Positions 1 to 11,363 of a stretch of DNA of 64,000 nt are shown piece after piece. This stretch comes from Gnetum montanum (taxonomy: Eukaryota > Streptophyta > Gnetopsida > Gnetales > Gnetaceae). The DNA lies in the NCBI GenBank assembly GCA_015680685.1, contig MNCI01003070.1, forward strand, positions 93,714 to 157,713, written 5' to 3'. The position numbers and the translations under genes were made by a program. Below the pieces are notes generated by a model that was not told the origin of the DNA, did no database searches, and saw only the letters and a program-made list of their open reading frames with translations. How positions within the stretch are numbered: position 1 is the stretch's first letter; the number at the start of each line of letters is the position of its first letter.

Positions 1-1821
1 TCACCAACGCGTGATCAAGCAACCATAGATCTAGAATTCCCAGATGAGAACATAAATACCATAGACATAGTGCTCCAAGATTATGATGCCATTCTAAACT
101 TTGATGGAGCCTCCACCTCTCGAGGAGGAAGTGCGGCCGCTGTCATCACCTATCCCTCCGAGGAGATTCGACCCTTTGCCTACCGCTTTAACTTTCATTG
201 TATGAATAACATAGCAGAGTACGAAGGTCTCCTTAGAGGCCTCGCGGCTGCATTGGCTTCAGACATCACATGGCTTGTAGTCAGAGGGGACTCACAACTA
301 CTCCTAAACCAAGTCACAGATGTCTACACATGTAAAGCTCAACATTTACAACCATACTGCGATTTGGCGAAATACTTAATAGGGCACTTCGAAAGTACGG
401 AGTTGCAACACGTTTCCAGAAATGACAATACTATTGCGGATGCGTTAGCAACCTTAGCATTAAATATCTCACCTGACATATTTCACACGTTGCCAAGCTC
501 CATAACCAGTTGCGCTGAACCAATCACTGACACCCTTAACACGTTGCCGATTGCATCTGTTAGTACAACACATGCGATAGAATGGTACGATGACATAAAA
601 GAATACCTTCTACGCGGTGAAGCACCACGACATCTAACGAATGCGCAAAAGGACGCCGTACGAAAATGTTCTAGACAATACACCCTTGTAGGGGACACAC
701 TATGTCATCGATCCTACGAAGGCATATTGCTAACATGCGTCAGTAGTACTGATGCCCAAACAATTGTTGATCAGGTACATGAGGAACTATGTGGAGGACA
801 CATAGCGCCAAAAGCCATGGCAACAAAAATACGACGTTTAGGCTACTATTGGCCACACATGGAACACGACTGCCTCTCCAAAGTCAAAACCTGTAACATT
901 TGTCAAAAACATAGTAACTTAATACATGTACCACCAAACGAATTGCACATAGCGCAAATAACATGGCCTTTCCAAAAGTGGGGATTGGACCTTATCGGCC
1001 CAATAACACCCTCATCTTCTGCAGGGCACAGTTTCATTATAACCGCGACAGAATACTTTACGAAGTGGGTAGAAGCAGCTCCCCTTCGAAAAACCACATC
1101 TAAACACGTGTGTAATTTCATCCTAGAAAACATTGTAACCCGTTTTGGCATCCCTTTGACAATTATCACTGATAACGGGCCACAGTTCAGCAGTGCCGAA
1201 ACCCAAACTTTTTGTGACAGTCGAGGGATCAAACACTCGTTTTCCTCCTCTTACTACCCTCAAAGCAATGGGCAAGCAGAAGCAACAAATAAGACGATCA
1301 TTACAATACTTAAGAAAATGCTAACCCAGAGCAAAAGGAAATGGTGCGAGCAATTAATCTACGCATTATGGGCATACCGCACTACACACCGAACGTCAAC
1401 AGGTAAAACGCCATATAGTCTCGTTTACGGTTCAGAAGCTGTTTTACCTTTCGAATTACAGGTACCATTGTTAAGGATCACACTCTCTGGACTCCTCGAC
1501 AACGAGCAAAACAATAATCTACACATCATTGACCTCGATTCGGCGGAAGCAGAACGCGTACGTGCACTCGACCAAATCGAATGGTATCAAAAGCAACAAC
1601 AACAGCGACATCGGCATGACATCAACAAGCGCCCTATCAAAGAAGGTGACCTTGTGCTTAAAGCCGTTCGGGAACACCTGGACAAATTCTCAGCCAACTG
1701 GGAAGGGCCTTACGTGGTCATCAAAGCATTCGATAATGGTGCATTCAAGCTCGTCGACATGGAAGGAAATGTGTTTGCCAATCTGACAAATCACCTGTAT
1801 CTAAAACCGTTCTACGTCTGA
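1..1821 (+). CDS. Ty3/gypsy pol C-terminal part: RNase H and integrase
   Basis: This is the last 606 codons of a retrotransposon polyprotein. The frame is open from base 1, so the true start lies left of the window. The RNase H domain (about residues 25-155) keeps its four acidic positions in FDGAS, AEYEGL, RGDSQ and ADALA. An integrase zinc-binding segment follows, with HEELCGGH, GYYWP and CNICQKH. The integrase core has all three acidic residues, in GLDLIGPI, TDNGPQF and NGQAEATNK. A basic C-terminal segment with EGDLVLK and WEGPYVV ends at the stop. RNase H removes the RNA strand during reverse transcription and integrase inserts the cDNA. No stop or frameshift is seen over 1.8 kb, in contrast with every other element in the window. 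Confidence 0.93.
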   Translation, partial: SPTRDQATIDLEFPDENINTIDIVLQDYDAILNFDGASTSRGGSAAAVITYPSEEIRPFAYRFNFHCMNNIAEYEGLLRGLAAALASDITWLVVRGDSQLLLNQVTDVYTCKAQHLQPYCDLAKYLIGHFESTELQHVSRNDNTIADALATLALNISPDIFHTLPSSITSCAEPITDTLNTLPIASVSTTHAIEWYDDIKEYLLRGEAPRHLTNAQKDAVRKCSRQYTLVGDTLCHRSYEGILLTCVSSTDAQTIVDQVHEELCGGHIAPKAMATKIRRLGYYWPHMEHDCLSKVKTCNICQKHSNLIHVPPNELHIAQITWPFQKWGLDLIGPITPSSSAGHSFIITATEYFTKWVEAAPLRKTTSKHVCNFILENIVTRFGIPLTIITDNGPQFSSAETQTFCDSRGIKHSFSSSYYPQSNGQAEATNKTIITILKKMLTQSKRKWCEQLIYALWAYRTTHRTSTGKTPYSLVYGSEAVLPFELQVPLLRITLSGLLDNEQNNNLHIIDLDSAEAERVRALDQIEWYQKQQQQRHRHDINKRPIKEGDLVLKAVREHLDKFSANWEGPYVVIKAFDNGAFKLVDMEGNVFANLTNHLYLKPFYV

Positions 1822-1839
1822 GTACAAGTTCAGGTACGT

Positions 1840-2180
1840 GTAAGTCCTGGAATTACGACTATAAACTGATACCACAGCTCGTTCTGGAATCATGACGATA
1901 AACTGATACCATAAAATAGTCATGGATTATGACTTAAAACTAAAACCACAACGTTCGCAAGGACAATAAGCTAGCATCCGTTCGGCATGACAGTAAACTG
2001 TCACCGTCACAACCATCAGAGTTCGCTAAGACTATAAACTAGCTAGCCTCTTCACAGTCCGCTAAGACTAAAAACTGGCAATGTGACGTTTGCCACGATG
2101 CTAAACAGGCAATGTCCAACGGGTTATGACATAAAACTAACCCATGATAGTCCGCCAAGACTATAAACTGGCAAGTTCAC
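1840..2180 (+). repeat. degenerate tandem repeat in the element's 3' UTR
   Basis: A phrase like taagactataaactggca recurs at roughly 30-36 bp intervals from just after the pol stop, each copy diverged (ataaactgatacc, ctataaactagc, ctaaaaactggc and others). Hypervariable tandem repeats between pol and the 3' LTR are known in Tat/Ogre-type elements. Confidence 0.55.
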
Positions 2181-2779
2181 ATCCGGCACATCAATCCACC
2201 ACCATGATCATCCATCAGCTTCACTGCATCACTCGCCATCAATCGCCCTTATCAGCACTGCTGTCGTCTACATGCAGTGCCTACCGTCCTTTAGCACCTC
2301 TGTGCCATCAGTCGCCATGTAAGTCTAAGCTCGTCTATTCGCTCATGGTTTTCTTGTCTCCTTGGCATTACGTTTGCAGGATGACACCCGGAAGTTTCGT
2401 ACAAAGATGCACTTCGTCACGAGCAACAAGATGAGACAATGTTCGCAGCATACCTGGCAAGACTAAATCAAACCATTCACTAGTACATCCTCGTTCATCG
2501 ATAAAATTCCCTATCCTTTCACCAGTGCATTTTATTCAGCCACACCCTTGACACATCCAGTATATTCAAAACAACGAGCACACCGTGGCACATTGCGACA
2601 CGTTACAGCAGTTGTGACACACAGCCTGACACCTGAGCATGAGTACAAGATCAACGCAAAATTCTCAAAAAAAAAAAATGAGACCTCTGGCACTTTCCAT
2701 ACAAGCCCCAGGTTGGAAGGCAGTTGTCTCAAAACCAAGCACTCATGTCCAAACCGGTCAAGAAGCATCCAGTTGCATG

Positions 2780-2935
2780 GCTTTGGCTCCCCGCCAACAG
2801 GTTCCCTCTAAACATTAAACATGGGCCCTGTTCTCCCAAAGAATGTAACACATCCTCCCGTGACTTTAGCCCCGTCAACAGGTTCTCTTGAAAACTAACT
2901 GAGGGCCCTGTTCCGCCAAAGGACGCACATTGCAT
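2780..2935 (+). repeat. two-copy tandem duplication of about 78 bp
   Basis: The segment containing ccgccaacaggttccctct and gggccctgttctcccaaag (first copy, about 2780-2855) recurs in diverged form as ccgtcaacaggttctcttg and gggccctgttccgccaaag (second copy, about 2860-2935). It lies between pol and the LTR promoter. Confidence 0.6.
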
Positions 2936-3376
2936 GTCTGAACTCCGAGTCTGCTAAAACATTGGCTATTGGCAAGGATTAGCATGCCACATACCCAAGC
3001 ATCCCCTGTCCACGGCACCATTCCCTAGGCAGTCACCAATCTCCGCGATCTCTATCCTCCTACCAGCTACAAATGTCACTTTCCCGATCCCATGTACTAT
3101 TGAACACGGTGCGATGATGTCTCATCGAGTGGCAGCGGGCAACGTCTTTATCAAGTTGCTTGTGGTGTTTTGTGCTTCTTTGTCGACGCTTCTCGGGTCG
3201 ATTCATCCAAGCGTCAACAAAGAGGGGCCAATAAAACACCACAAAATTCAGAGCTTAGTATTTGTCAGACATCAAGAAGGACTCTGGAACTCACGAACGA
3301 CATCGGCTGCATGAGATGTGGCATACGGCAACCTTGGGGATCGCAACGCTTAATTTTCACTAAGTGTGTAGTACCA

Positions 3377-3762
3377 GCGTATACGCCCGACGTATACGCC
3401 CAGCAGTACCAGCGTATACGCCTTGCATGCACACCTGACACTCCCAGCGTATACGCCTCAGCGTATACTCCCAGCATGGACATCCGGCCCACACGCCCGG
3501 TGTACACGCCTCGCCTATACGCTCGACGCCACAGATGCACACGCCCGACGATGAAGTCTCAATGACAGCATGAAGATAACACCAAAGAGTAAGGATTGAA
3601 GCAAGTGGACATCCTTCAGCGTATACGCCCTGCATCCACAGCGTACACGCCCTACATCTGCCAGCGTATACGCCCAGCACAACATCTCCACCCAAGTTCA
3701 CAAGCCTGCCTCATTCAGCGTATACGCCCAGCGTATACGCCCGCCTCACACGGCGTATACGC
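3377..3762 (+). repeat. array of the palindrome GCGTATACGC in U3
   Basis: The 10-bp sequence GCGTATACGC is its own reverse complement. Exact copies start at 3377, 3412, 3447, 3619, 3664, 3718, 3731 and 3753. One-base variants start at 3390 (ACGTATACGC), 3461 (GCGTATACTC) and 3641 (GCGTACACGC). Two triplets show the same spacing of 13 then 22 bp (3377/3390/3412 and 3718/3731/3753). The array ends about 90 bp before the TATA box, so a role as protein-binding sites in the promoter is plausible but inferred. Confidence 0.9.
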
Positions 3763-3854
3763 CCGACAGATGTAATATACGGTATTTTTGTAAAGTGTGT
3801 GCACCCGGTCAACGCGCCACGTGCCTCCTAACCCGAGTCTAGCGTAACAACCTG

Positions 3855-3862
3855 TATATAAA
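3855..3862 (+). promoter_or_regulatory. TATA box of the gypsy LTR
   Basis: TATATAAA followed by CCCC fits a plant core promoter, with transcription expected to begin about 30 bp downstream near 3890. It stands directly after the palindrome array. Confidence 0.7.
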
Positions 3863-4660
3863 CCCCGATTTCCCACTTCACCAGAAGGTTGGAGAAAAAT
3901 CCCGAAGCATACCAGAGAACATTTACGCTGCGCACAAGAGCTGAAACCCTCTTACGCTGGAGAGCCCTGTACGCCGTACACACAGTCTCTACGCTTCGCT
4001 TGTCTTGCGAACTAGCCGAGTCATTCCTGCATACGCCGGGGCTTTTCGTCCGCCTTGTGTTCCCTCACGACTACGTTAGACCGATGCACTGTACTTTGAC
4101 TCTGTAATACCATTATTTGCATTTGCTGCATAAGATTGTTTACATTTTACAGTTTTACGTCAACTTGGCCCACGCATTTTGTTCACGCCCGTTTACGCTT
4201 ACGCTCTGTTCGCATTTGTTTTACCCCGTTTACGCTTTGTTTATGCTCGCTACATCGTTTACGCATAACTCAGCGTATAGCACTTTGCGTACGCGCGGGG
4301 AAATCCTTGTCTGATCCGCGTGCGGACCACCCAAGGTGCTCTGCCTTCGTGCATTCCAGCTTGCCCTCAGGCGAAGGCAGGGTCTTCCACGGTCTTTGTT
4401 TTCCTTCCAGCTGGAGACCGACGATTTCAGGCGATACACAAGTCTCATTATGCAATTAAAATATAAAATACCTGTAGAAATGAAAGTGCAAAGTCTCATA
4501 TCTAACATCATCACAAAGGAGTAAAACTCATTAAAAGAAATCATATGAAGTTACTATTTTTACATCTAGTTCATTAGATCCAATGTAGTGTAAATAAAAT
4601 TGCCTCGTCTTCCACATTAATCCATATTTGTGTTAAAATCTTCTGCTTAACTAGTCGGTG

Positions 4661-4779
4661 AATATGCTTAGGATATTACTACATGTCATTCTAAGAGATA
4701 TTCCATTTTCTTGACCATTGCATTGCCTGAAAATGGAATATCTCTTAAGAGGATGTGCAACAAAAATCCTAAACATATT
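4661..4779. repeat. fold-back element with arms of about 50 bp
   Basis: The inner arms ctaagagatattccattttc (4691-4710) and gaaaatggaatatctctta (4729-4747) are perfectly complementary around an 18-nt loop. The outer arms aatatgcttagga (4661-4673) and tcctaaacatatt (4767-4779) pair with one mismatch. The middle of the stem is partly paired. It could be a MITE-type remnant or a hairpin RNA source; no terminal duplication was identified. Confidence 0.7.
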
Positions 4780-4903
4780 ATAGCCAAGGCATATAGCCAA
4801 GAGGATTATTTAGGTACCCCAAGGCATATAGCCAATAAAATTGTTTAAAAGAACTTAAGAATAATATAATGGTGTCATATGAGTATATCCTTAGGATTGA
4901 ACT

Positions 4904-4963
4904 TGTAGCACCCCTATTAATTATTTATAAAATATTCTATAAATAACTAATAGAGATGTTACA
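4904..4963. repeat. 60-bp imperfect palindrome with TGTA..TACA ends
   Basis: The first 26 bases (tgtagcacccctattaatta and on) match the reverse complement of the last 26 at about 22 positions, with a short spacer of aaatattc type. It may be a small foldback transposon relic. Confidence 0.5.
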
Positions 4964-5832
4964 AAACCCCAAGGATCCAGTTTTAACCTTGATTTAGCAA
5001 AATAGATAAAAATTATTAATAGATGCATAAATATACTAAAGTAGTATAGCGCAACAAAATTTTATAATCCTCGTATATAATTAAATAAAATTTATTTAAT
5101 GAAAAAAAAAAGTGTGCAGCCACAAAAATGTAGATGTTGAAAAATTTCACTAGTTACATTATTAAATAGTGTGTAAAATAATGATCCTAACAAATTAAAT
5201 AATTAAATTTATAACAATCTTGACAAATACCATCTAAAATAAAGTTATTCACATTTGAAGTTTATCATAAATTAAAAATAATAATTTAAAAAATATTAAT
5301 ATATAATACATAATATTAAATATTCTTAAACATATAATGCATGCCGAAATGAAAAATGTTCCTTGCAATCTCACAGTCCTAATGGCATAGATGGAAAATT
5401 CATATTTGTCATAGTTTATTATTTATTCATAAAAATAGGTACATGCCTCAAATATCCAAAAAGTGTAAAATGTTTCTATTTTACAAAGATACAAAAAATA
5501 CAAAATGTATTTTTCAAGTTTAGAAGGTCCATGTTGTATAGAATTAATCCATCTTTTATCCCATGTCTCTCTTGTAAAGATTCCCTACCTACTTTAGGTT
5601 CTCTGCATTGAAATGTAGGAGGAGTGAGAACCCCTCAAATAAGAAAAGTTATTATATTTCCCTCTTCATGGATTATAAAGGTTCAAGGCCAAAAGTCTTA
5701 GGTTATGGGCTAGACGAATTTTAATAAAATATTCAAAAAATATTTCAAGGTCCAAAAATGCCACAAATTTTTCAAAAGATTCAAAAGAAATCTAAAAATC
5801 CAAAAGAAATCCAAAAATCCAAAAAATGTATA

Positions 5833-6110
5833 TTTTATCTAGACATCTTCAAAGGTTAGGTCTTGGTTATCCTCACTGTCAATAGGAACCATCAGATCTG
5901 GGAATAACCTCACTATTATAATTAGATTATCCTTTATATTATTTAAATATCCAAAAATATTACAAATTTATCGAACAAAAATCCAAAGAATGTATATATT
6001 GATCTAGGATTTCTGAAGGCTAGGTCTTGGTTACCCTCATTGCTAAAGGAACTCACCAATAGCTCTTGAAATAATCTCACTACTATCATTGGATTATCTT
6101 TGTAATCCCA
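5833..6110 (+). repeat. two-copy direct repeat of about 120 bp
   Basis: The phrase aggttaggtcttggttatcc followed by a segment ending in attggattatc type sequence occurs near 5850-5935 and again, diverged, near 6018-6100. The copies are separated by short AT-rich sequence with ccaaaaat runs. Confidence 0.5.
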
Positions 6111-6348
6111 AACATGTCACTCATGGCTGAGTCTTAACAATAGCCTCACTAACATCTTCAATGATCGAGGCATAGGTATCATCAGAAAGATAAGTCTTAA
6201 CTATGCCACATCACAACTCCACTAGACTTACTTTCTCAGTGCCATGGTCTTAGCTAAATTCATAACCTCACATGAACTTACAAATCAAAATCCAAGGTAA
6301 GAAATCCATCCAACAATCCTTGTTCCTATGGGGTGGGTTCTACTAAAG

Positions 6349-6699
6349 TGTTAAATGTGTTTAATTGTTAAACATGCTTTTTTATTTGTCTTAGTCTTTA
6401 GAAACTATCCTTAGGGATTTGGTTGTTATTTTCATTCTTTAGAAGTTGAATGGTTGACCATTACAGAAGTTAAAGGGTCGGCCACTATAGAAGTTGAAGG
6501 TTCGACCATTACAAAAGTTAAAGGGTCAACCATTGTAGAAGTTGTTATTTTCTGTTGATGTATTTATCTATTTAAAGATCATTATCAATTGAATAAAAAT
6601 GTGAAATTTAGTTGTCTCTGTTTGCCCCTGTTTTATTTTGTTTTGTTATCTGAGGCTAGCAGTGCATAGGTAAGCAGTGCACAGCCTTAGAGGCTAATA
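6349..6699 (+). repeat. 5' LTR of the copia element
   Basis: This 351-bp LTR begins tgttaaatgtgtttaattg and aligns with the 3' LTR at 10931. It holds four copies of a unit of about 25 bp (gaccattacagaagttaaa type) near 6452-6545, then an AT-rich promoter segment. Its end (ggctaata) is placed by alignment with ggctgaca in the 3' LTR. Confidence 0.88.
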
Positions 6700-6700
6700 G

Positions 6701-6714
6701 TGGTATCAGAGCTC
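6701..6714 (+). other. primer-binding site for initiator Met-tRNA
   Basis: TGGTATCAGAGCTC lies one base after the 5' LTR. TGGTATCAGAGC is the standard plant copia primer-binding site, complementary to the 3' end of initiator methionine tRNA, and marks the start of minus-strand DNA synthesis. Confidence 0.92.
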
Positions 6715-6818
6715 AGTTTAGGAGGCTAGAGAAAAAGCCCAATTCATGAGGCTAGAGAGAAAAGCATAGTAGTGCACCCGATTTAGGAGGCTTGAGAGAA
6801 GAGCATAATAGTGCATAA

Positions 6819-9800
6819 ATGACCTCTGAAAATTTTGTACAACCTACCATCCCATGTTTTGATAGTTACTATGACCATGGGAGCATGTTGATGGAAAATT
6901 TCTTGAAGTCTAAAGAGTACTAGCAAGTTGTTGAAGATGGTGTAGTTGCACCTGCAGCTGAGGCTGCACTCACAAATGAACAAAGAAATGAGCTAGAGGG
7001 AATAAGGCTGAAAGATTTGAAGGCAAAGAATTATTTATTTCAAAAAATTGATTGTGCTATCCTGGAGACTATTCTTAGCAAAAGAAACTTCCAAGGATAT
7101 TTGGGAATTCTATGAAGAAGAAATATTAGAGATCTTTGAGGGTAAAGTGTGCACAGCTTCAAGCTTTGAGAAGGAATTTTGAAACTTTTCAGATGAAAGA
7201 TGGGGAGTCTATTACCAAATATTGTGCAAAGACAATGCAGATAGCCAATAACATGTAATTTTATGGTGAGAAGATGGAGGATGTGATTATTGTTGAGAAG
7301 ATATTGTGTTCCCTATTCCCCAAGTTTGATTATGTTGTTTGTTCAATTGAAGAATCTAAAGATGTTGATGCACTTTCCCTTGATGAACTTCAAAGTTCTT
7401 TGTTTGTCCATGAACAAAAGATGAATCAAAATTCAAGTTTTGAAGAGCAAGCTTTGAAGGTTTCTACTTTTACTTATTCCTTGAGAGGAAGAGGTAGAGG
7501 TAGAGGTAGAGTTAGAGGAGATCAAGGCAATACAGATGACAACAAACATTTCATAGGGAATGGTGATAAATTTCAAGGCAAAGGTAGAGGACAAGTTGAC
7601 AAATCTAAGGTGGAATGCTTTAGATGTCATAAAAACGGACATTATCATTCCAAATGCTACACTAAACTACCCAATGATAAAGGAGAGAAATCAAATTTTA
7701 TATAAGAGAAGGAGTTTGAGACTTTGTTAATGCGGTTCAAGTTAACTGAGAGTCTTAGTCAGATGTATGGTATGTGAATACTAGTTGCAGCAACCATATG
7801 TGTGGATATAAGTCTTCTTTTTCTTACTTAGATGAAATGTTTCATTCTACAGTAAGTTTTGGTGATTGTTCGACTATAAATGTAATGGGAAAGGGGGATA
7901 TTAACATTAGAGCCAAGAATGGTTTTGTATAAACAACTTCCAATGTTTTTTATGTTCCTAATTTGAAAAGCAATTTGTTAAGTGCTAGTCAATTTCAAGA
8001 GAAGGGTTATGTAATAACCATTCAAAAGGATGCTTGTGAAATTTATGATCCTTTAAGAGGAGCTATTATAGTTGTTCAAATGAGCTTCAATAGATTATTT
8101 CCATTGAGGATTGAAAGTGCTCGATCTTGTCTGAAGGTTAAAGTAAAAGATCAAACATGGCTTTGGCATTTTCGCTATGGCCACTTCAATTTTGGAGGAT
8201 TAAAGACTTTGCAATAGAAAAATATGATGACTTGTCTTTCTCAAATTATAATTCTTTCTTGAGTTTGTGAAGAATGTGTTGTTGGTAAACAACATCATTC
8301 TCAATTCTTTCACAAAAAAATCATGGAGAGCAAAGAATGTCCTTGAACTAGTTCACTCTAACATTTGTGGGCCAATGAAACCATTTTCAAATAGAGGTAA
8401 GAGGTACTTGATCACCTTCATTGATGATTATACTCGAAAAAGTTGGATTTCTTTTTTGCACAAGAATTCTAAAGCTTTTAATGCATTTAAAAGCTTCAAG
8501 ACATTTGTTGAGAACAAGTCTAAAAAGATCATTAAGATTGTTTGTGTAGATCATGGAGGAGAATATTGTTTAAAAGAGTTTGATGTTTTTTGTGAGAATC
8601 ATGGCATTCAGAGAGAGCTCACAACCCTATATACACCACAATAAAATGGCGTATCAAAGAGGAAAAATAGAACCATCCTCAATATGGTAAGAAGCCTCTT
8701 GGCAAGGGGAAGTATTCCAAAGAGTTTTTGGCCAAAGGTTGTGAATTTGAGCATTTATTTTTGAATAGAAGTCCCACCTTTACTATTCAAAACATGACAC
8801 CAAAAGAGGCTTGCAGTGGGAGGAAACTAGTAGTGGATCACTTTGGAATCTTTGGTTGCATTGCCTATGCACATATACTCGATGAGAAGAGGAAGAAGCT
8901 GGAGAATAAGACTGAAAAATGTGTCTTTCTTGGTGTAAGTGAAGCATCAAAAGCATATAAATTGTATAATCCTCTAACAAAGAAGATTGTGACTAGCAGA
9001 GATGTCATCTTGGATGAAGAGAGCACTTGGAATTGGAATGGGTAGCAACCTACTTCAATTATTTTTTATAGTGAAACTACAGACTCGATAGCACCCAAAA
9101 CTACTGAAGCTAGAACTACAAACTTCGAAGCACCAAGAACCATGGAAGCTAAAGCACCAAGAACTATGGAGATTAAAATCCCGAAAGCCACGGAGGCTAA
9201 AGCACCAAGAATTGTGGAAACTGAGACTTCACCAATAACTATAATGGCTGAATCTCACTGTATTTGAAAAAGACCCTTATGGATGATGGATTATGAGATA
9301 ACTAGGATTGAACAATCTAATGACCTAATCACCCACTTTGCTTTGTTTGCAAATTATGATCTCATAACTTTTTAAAGTGCTATTAAAGAATCAAAATGGA
9401 GAAAGGCAATGGAGGATGAAATTGAAGCCATTGAGAGAAATGATACTTGGGAGCTGGTTGATCTTCCCAAAGTGCATAAAACCATTGGTGTGAAGTGGGT
9501 CTTCAAAACAAAACTAAAGGAAACTAGTGAAATTGACAAGTATAAGGTGTAATTAGTGGCTAAGGGATATAAGCAAGAATATGGGATTGACTATAAAGAA
9601 GTCTTTGCTCCTGTTGTAAGGCATGATACAATCAGATTACTGATTGCATTGGCAGCACAAAATTCATGGCCTATCTTCCAAATGGATATTAAATTTGCGT
9701 TCTTGCGTGGAGACTTGGAGGAACATGTATTTATTGATCAACCCCTTCATTTTGTAAAGCTTGGTAGTGAGCACAAGGTTTATAAATTAAAAATGGCCTT

Positions 9801-10860
9801 GAATTGACTAAAACAAGTTCCAAGAGCTTGGTATAGTTGTATAAATACCTATTTTTCTAAGGAGGGATTTCAAAAATGTCCATATGGGAATACACTTTTT
9901 ACAAAGATTGATGGAGGAAAAGTGCTCATTGTATGTTTATATGTTGATGATCTTATTTTCACTAGGAATGTTAGTGATTTGTTTGAAAAATTTAAGAAGT
10001 CAATGATGGATGAGTTTAAAATGACTAATCTTGGAAAAATGCATTACTATCTTGGCATGCAAGTAGTGCAATCCTCCATTGGAATCTTTATTTCTCAAAA
10101 AAAATATCTCAAAAAAAATTTGAAGAGGTTTAAGATGAAGGATTACAATCTTGTAAGCACTCCGATTGAGATTAGTTTGAGGCTAAACAAAGATCCTAAA
10201 GGAAGCAAGGTGGAGGCTCCACTTTACAAGCAAATTGTTGGGAGTCTAATGTATTTGATTGCAACCAGATTTGATATAATGCATGGTGTGAGTCTTATCA
10301 ATAGATACATGGAGTCTCCAAAGAAGATGCATTTGTTGGCTGCTAAAAGAATATTTTGTTACTTGCAAGGGACTAAACATTTGGGCTATTTTACAAGAAA
10401 GGTGAGAAATCTAATTTTGTGGGATTTACTAATAGTGATTATGTAGGAGATTAAGATAATAGGATGAGCACTTCGGGATATGTTTTTATGATGGGCATAG
10501 GGGTTATTTTGTGGTCATCCAAGAAGTAATCAAGTGTCACATTGTCAACCACAAAGGCTAAATTTGTTGCTGCAACATCTTGTGCTTACCAAGCTATTTG
10601 GCTAAGAAAAATTCTTAATGAGCTATAGTCCAAGCAAGAGGGAGCCACTACAATTTTCTATGATAATAATTCTACCATAAAGTTATCTAGAAATCATGTG
10701 CTACATAGAAGAAGTAAGCATATTGATGTGAGATTTTTCTTCTTACGTGATTTATGCAATGATGGTGTTATTGATTTGGTGTTTTGTAAGAGTGAAGATC
10801 AACTCATTGATATTCTAACCAAACTCCTCAAGTTATCAACATTATAGAGGCTGAGAAAGC
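6819..10860 (+). pseudogene. broken copia gag-pol polyprotein
   Basis: A frame starting ATGACCTCTGAA at 6819 begins gag. Recognisable pieces follow in copia order. The zinc knuckle CFRCHKNGHYHSKC lies near 7615-7660. The protease motif near 7770-7810 reads WYVNTSCSNHMC, so the catalytic Asp is Asn. The GAG-pre-integrase piece DQTWLWHFRYGH ends at 8217. Integrase (about 8330-8700) shows FIDDYTRKSW, DHGGEY and a stop inside the YTPQ*NGV motif. Reverse transcriptase (about 9390-10000) shows [15 protein letters not shown] and the active site YVDD near 9940. RNase H remnants extend to about 10860. Stops at 8215, 8641 and 9550 and frame changes show it cannot make a full protein; several stops fit C-to-T changes of Gln or Arg codons. 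Confidence 0.9.
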
Positions 10861-10930
10861 AGCTTCGAGTTTGCACATTGAATGATTCTTATTAAATTGA
10901 TAGTTTGCAAACTTTCAATTTATGAGAGGG

Positions 10931-11363
10931 TGTTAAATGTGTTTAATTGTTAAACATGCTTTTTTGTTTGTCCTAGTCTTTAGGAATTTTCCTTAGGGAT
11001 TTGGTTGTTATTTTCATTCTTTAGAAGTTGAATGGTTGACCATTACAGAAGTTAAAGGGTTTTGCTGTTACAAAAGTTGAAGGGTCTATCTTTATAGAAA
11101 TTGAAAGGTAGGTCATTATAGAAGTTGAAGGGTCAACCATTACAAAAGTTGAGGGGTTGGCCATTATAGAAGTTGAAGGGCTGACTATTACAGAAGTTAA
11201 AGGATCAACTATTATAGAAGTTGCTATTTTCCATTGATCTATTTGCCTATTTAAATGCCATTATTAATTGAATAAAAATGTGAAATTTAGTTGCCTTTGT
11301 TTGCCTCTGTTTTGTTCTGTTCTATTATCTGAGGCTAGCAATGCATAACCTCAAAGGCTGACA
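10931..11363 (+). repeat. 3' LTR of the copia element, longer than its partner
   Basis: This 433-bp LTR starts tgttaaatgtgtttaattg right after the polypurine run gagaggg. It carries eight diverged copies of the 25-bp unit (11035-11222) against four in the 5' LTR, and lacks a stretch of about 17 bp near the end. The element end is confirmed by the taaag duplication that follows. Confidence 0.9.

Larger units (their letters stand above)
1..4440 (+). mobile_element. Ty3/gypsy element, Tat-like, 3' part
   Basis: The window opens inside a Ty3/gypsy retrotransposon reading rightwards. In order it shows the end of pol (RNase H, integrase), a long 3' untranslated region with degenerate tandem repeats, and an LTR promoter and transcribed region. 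The right edge is placed near 4440, where GC-moderate sequence rich in TACGC changes abruptly to AT-rich intergenic DNA. The left end and 5' LTR lie outside the window, so no target duplication can be checked. The RNase H resembles the second, plant-specific RNase H of the Tat lineage, and tandem repeats in the 3' UTR are a known habit of that lineage. The open pol frame suggests a fairly young copy. Confidence 0.8.
3365..4440 (+). mobile_element. 3' LTR of the first gypsy element (U3 to U5)
   Basis: The LTR is recognised from a palindrome array (U3, about 3377-3762), a TATA box at 3855-3862, and a transcribed region rich in the pentamer TACGC that ends at the composition break near 4440. The exact TG start is not resolved. 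A purine run at 3218-3224 and an A-tract at 2661-2672 are both possible polypurine tracts, so the LTR could begin anywhere between about 2670 and 3300. Confidence 0.55.
4441..6343. other. AT-rich intergenic DNA without a gene
   Basis: No coding frame with recognisable content is seen. The stretch holds two fold-back repeats (4661-4779 and 4904-4963), a short repeat of ccaaggcatatagcca near 4785-4835, runs of ccaaaaatcc near 5750-5830, and a two-copy direct repeat at 5833-6110. The 82-codon frame at 5363-5611 has no visible motif and is probably chance. Confidence 0.6.

Noticed and set aside
1529-1786. Second plus-strand frame overlapping gypsy integrase
   Set aside because: It lies wholly inside the pol frame and is an out-of-frame shadow.
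3365-3765. CRISPR-like array at the GCGTATACGC repeats
   Set aside because: Repeats are 10 bp palindromes with irregular spacers inside a plant LTR promoter; this is eukaryotic DNA.
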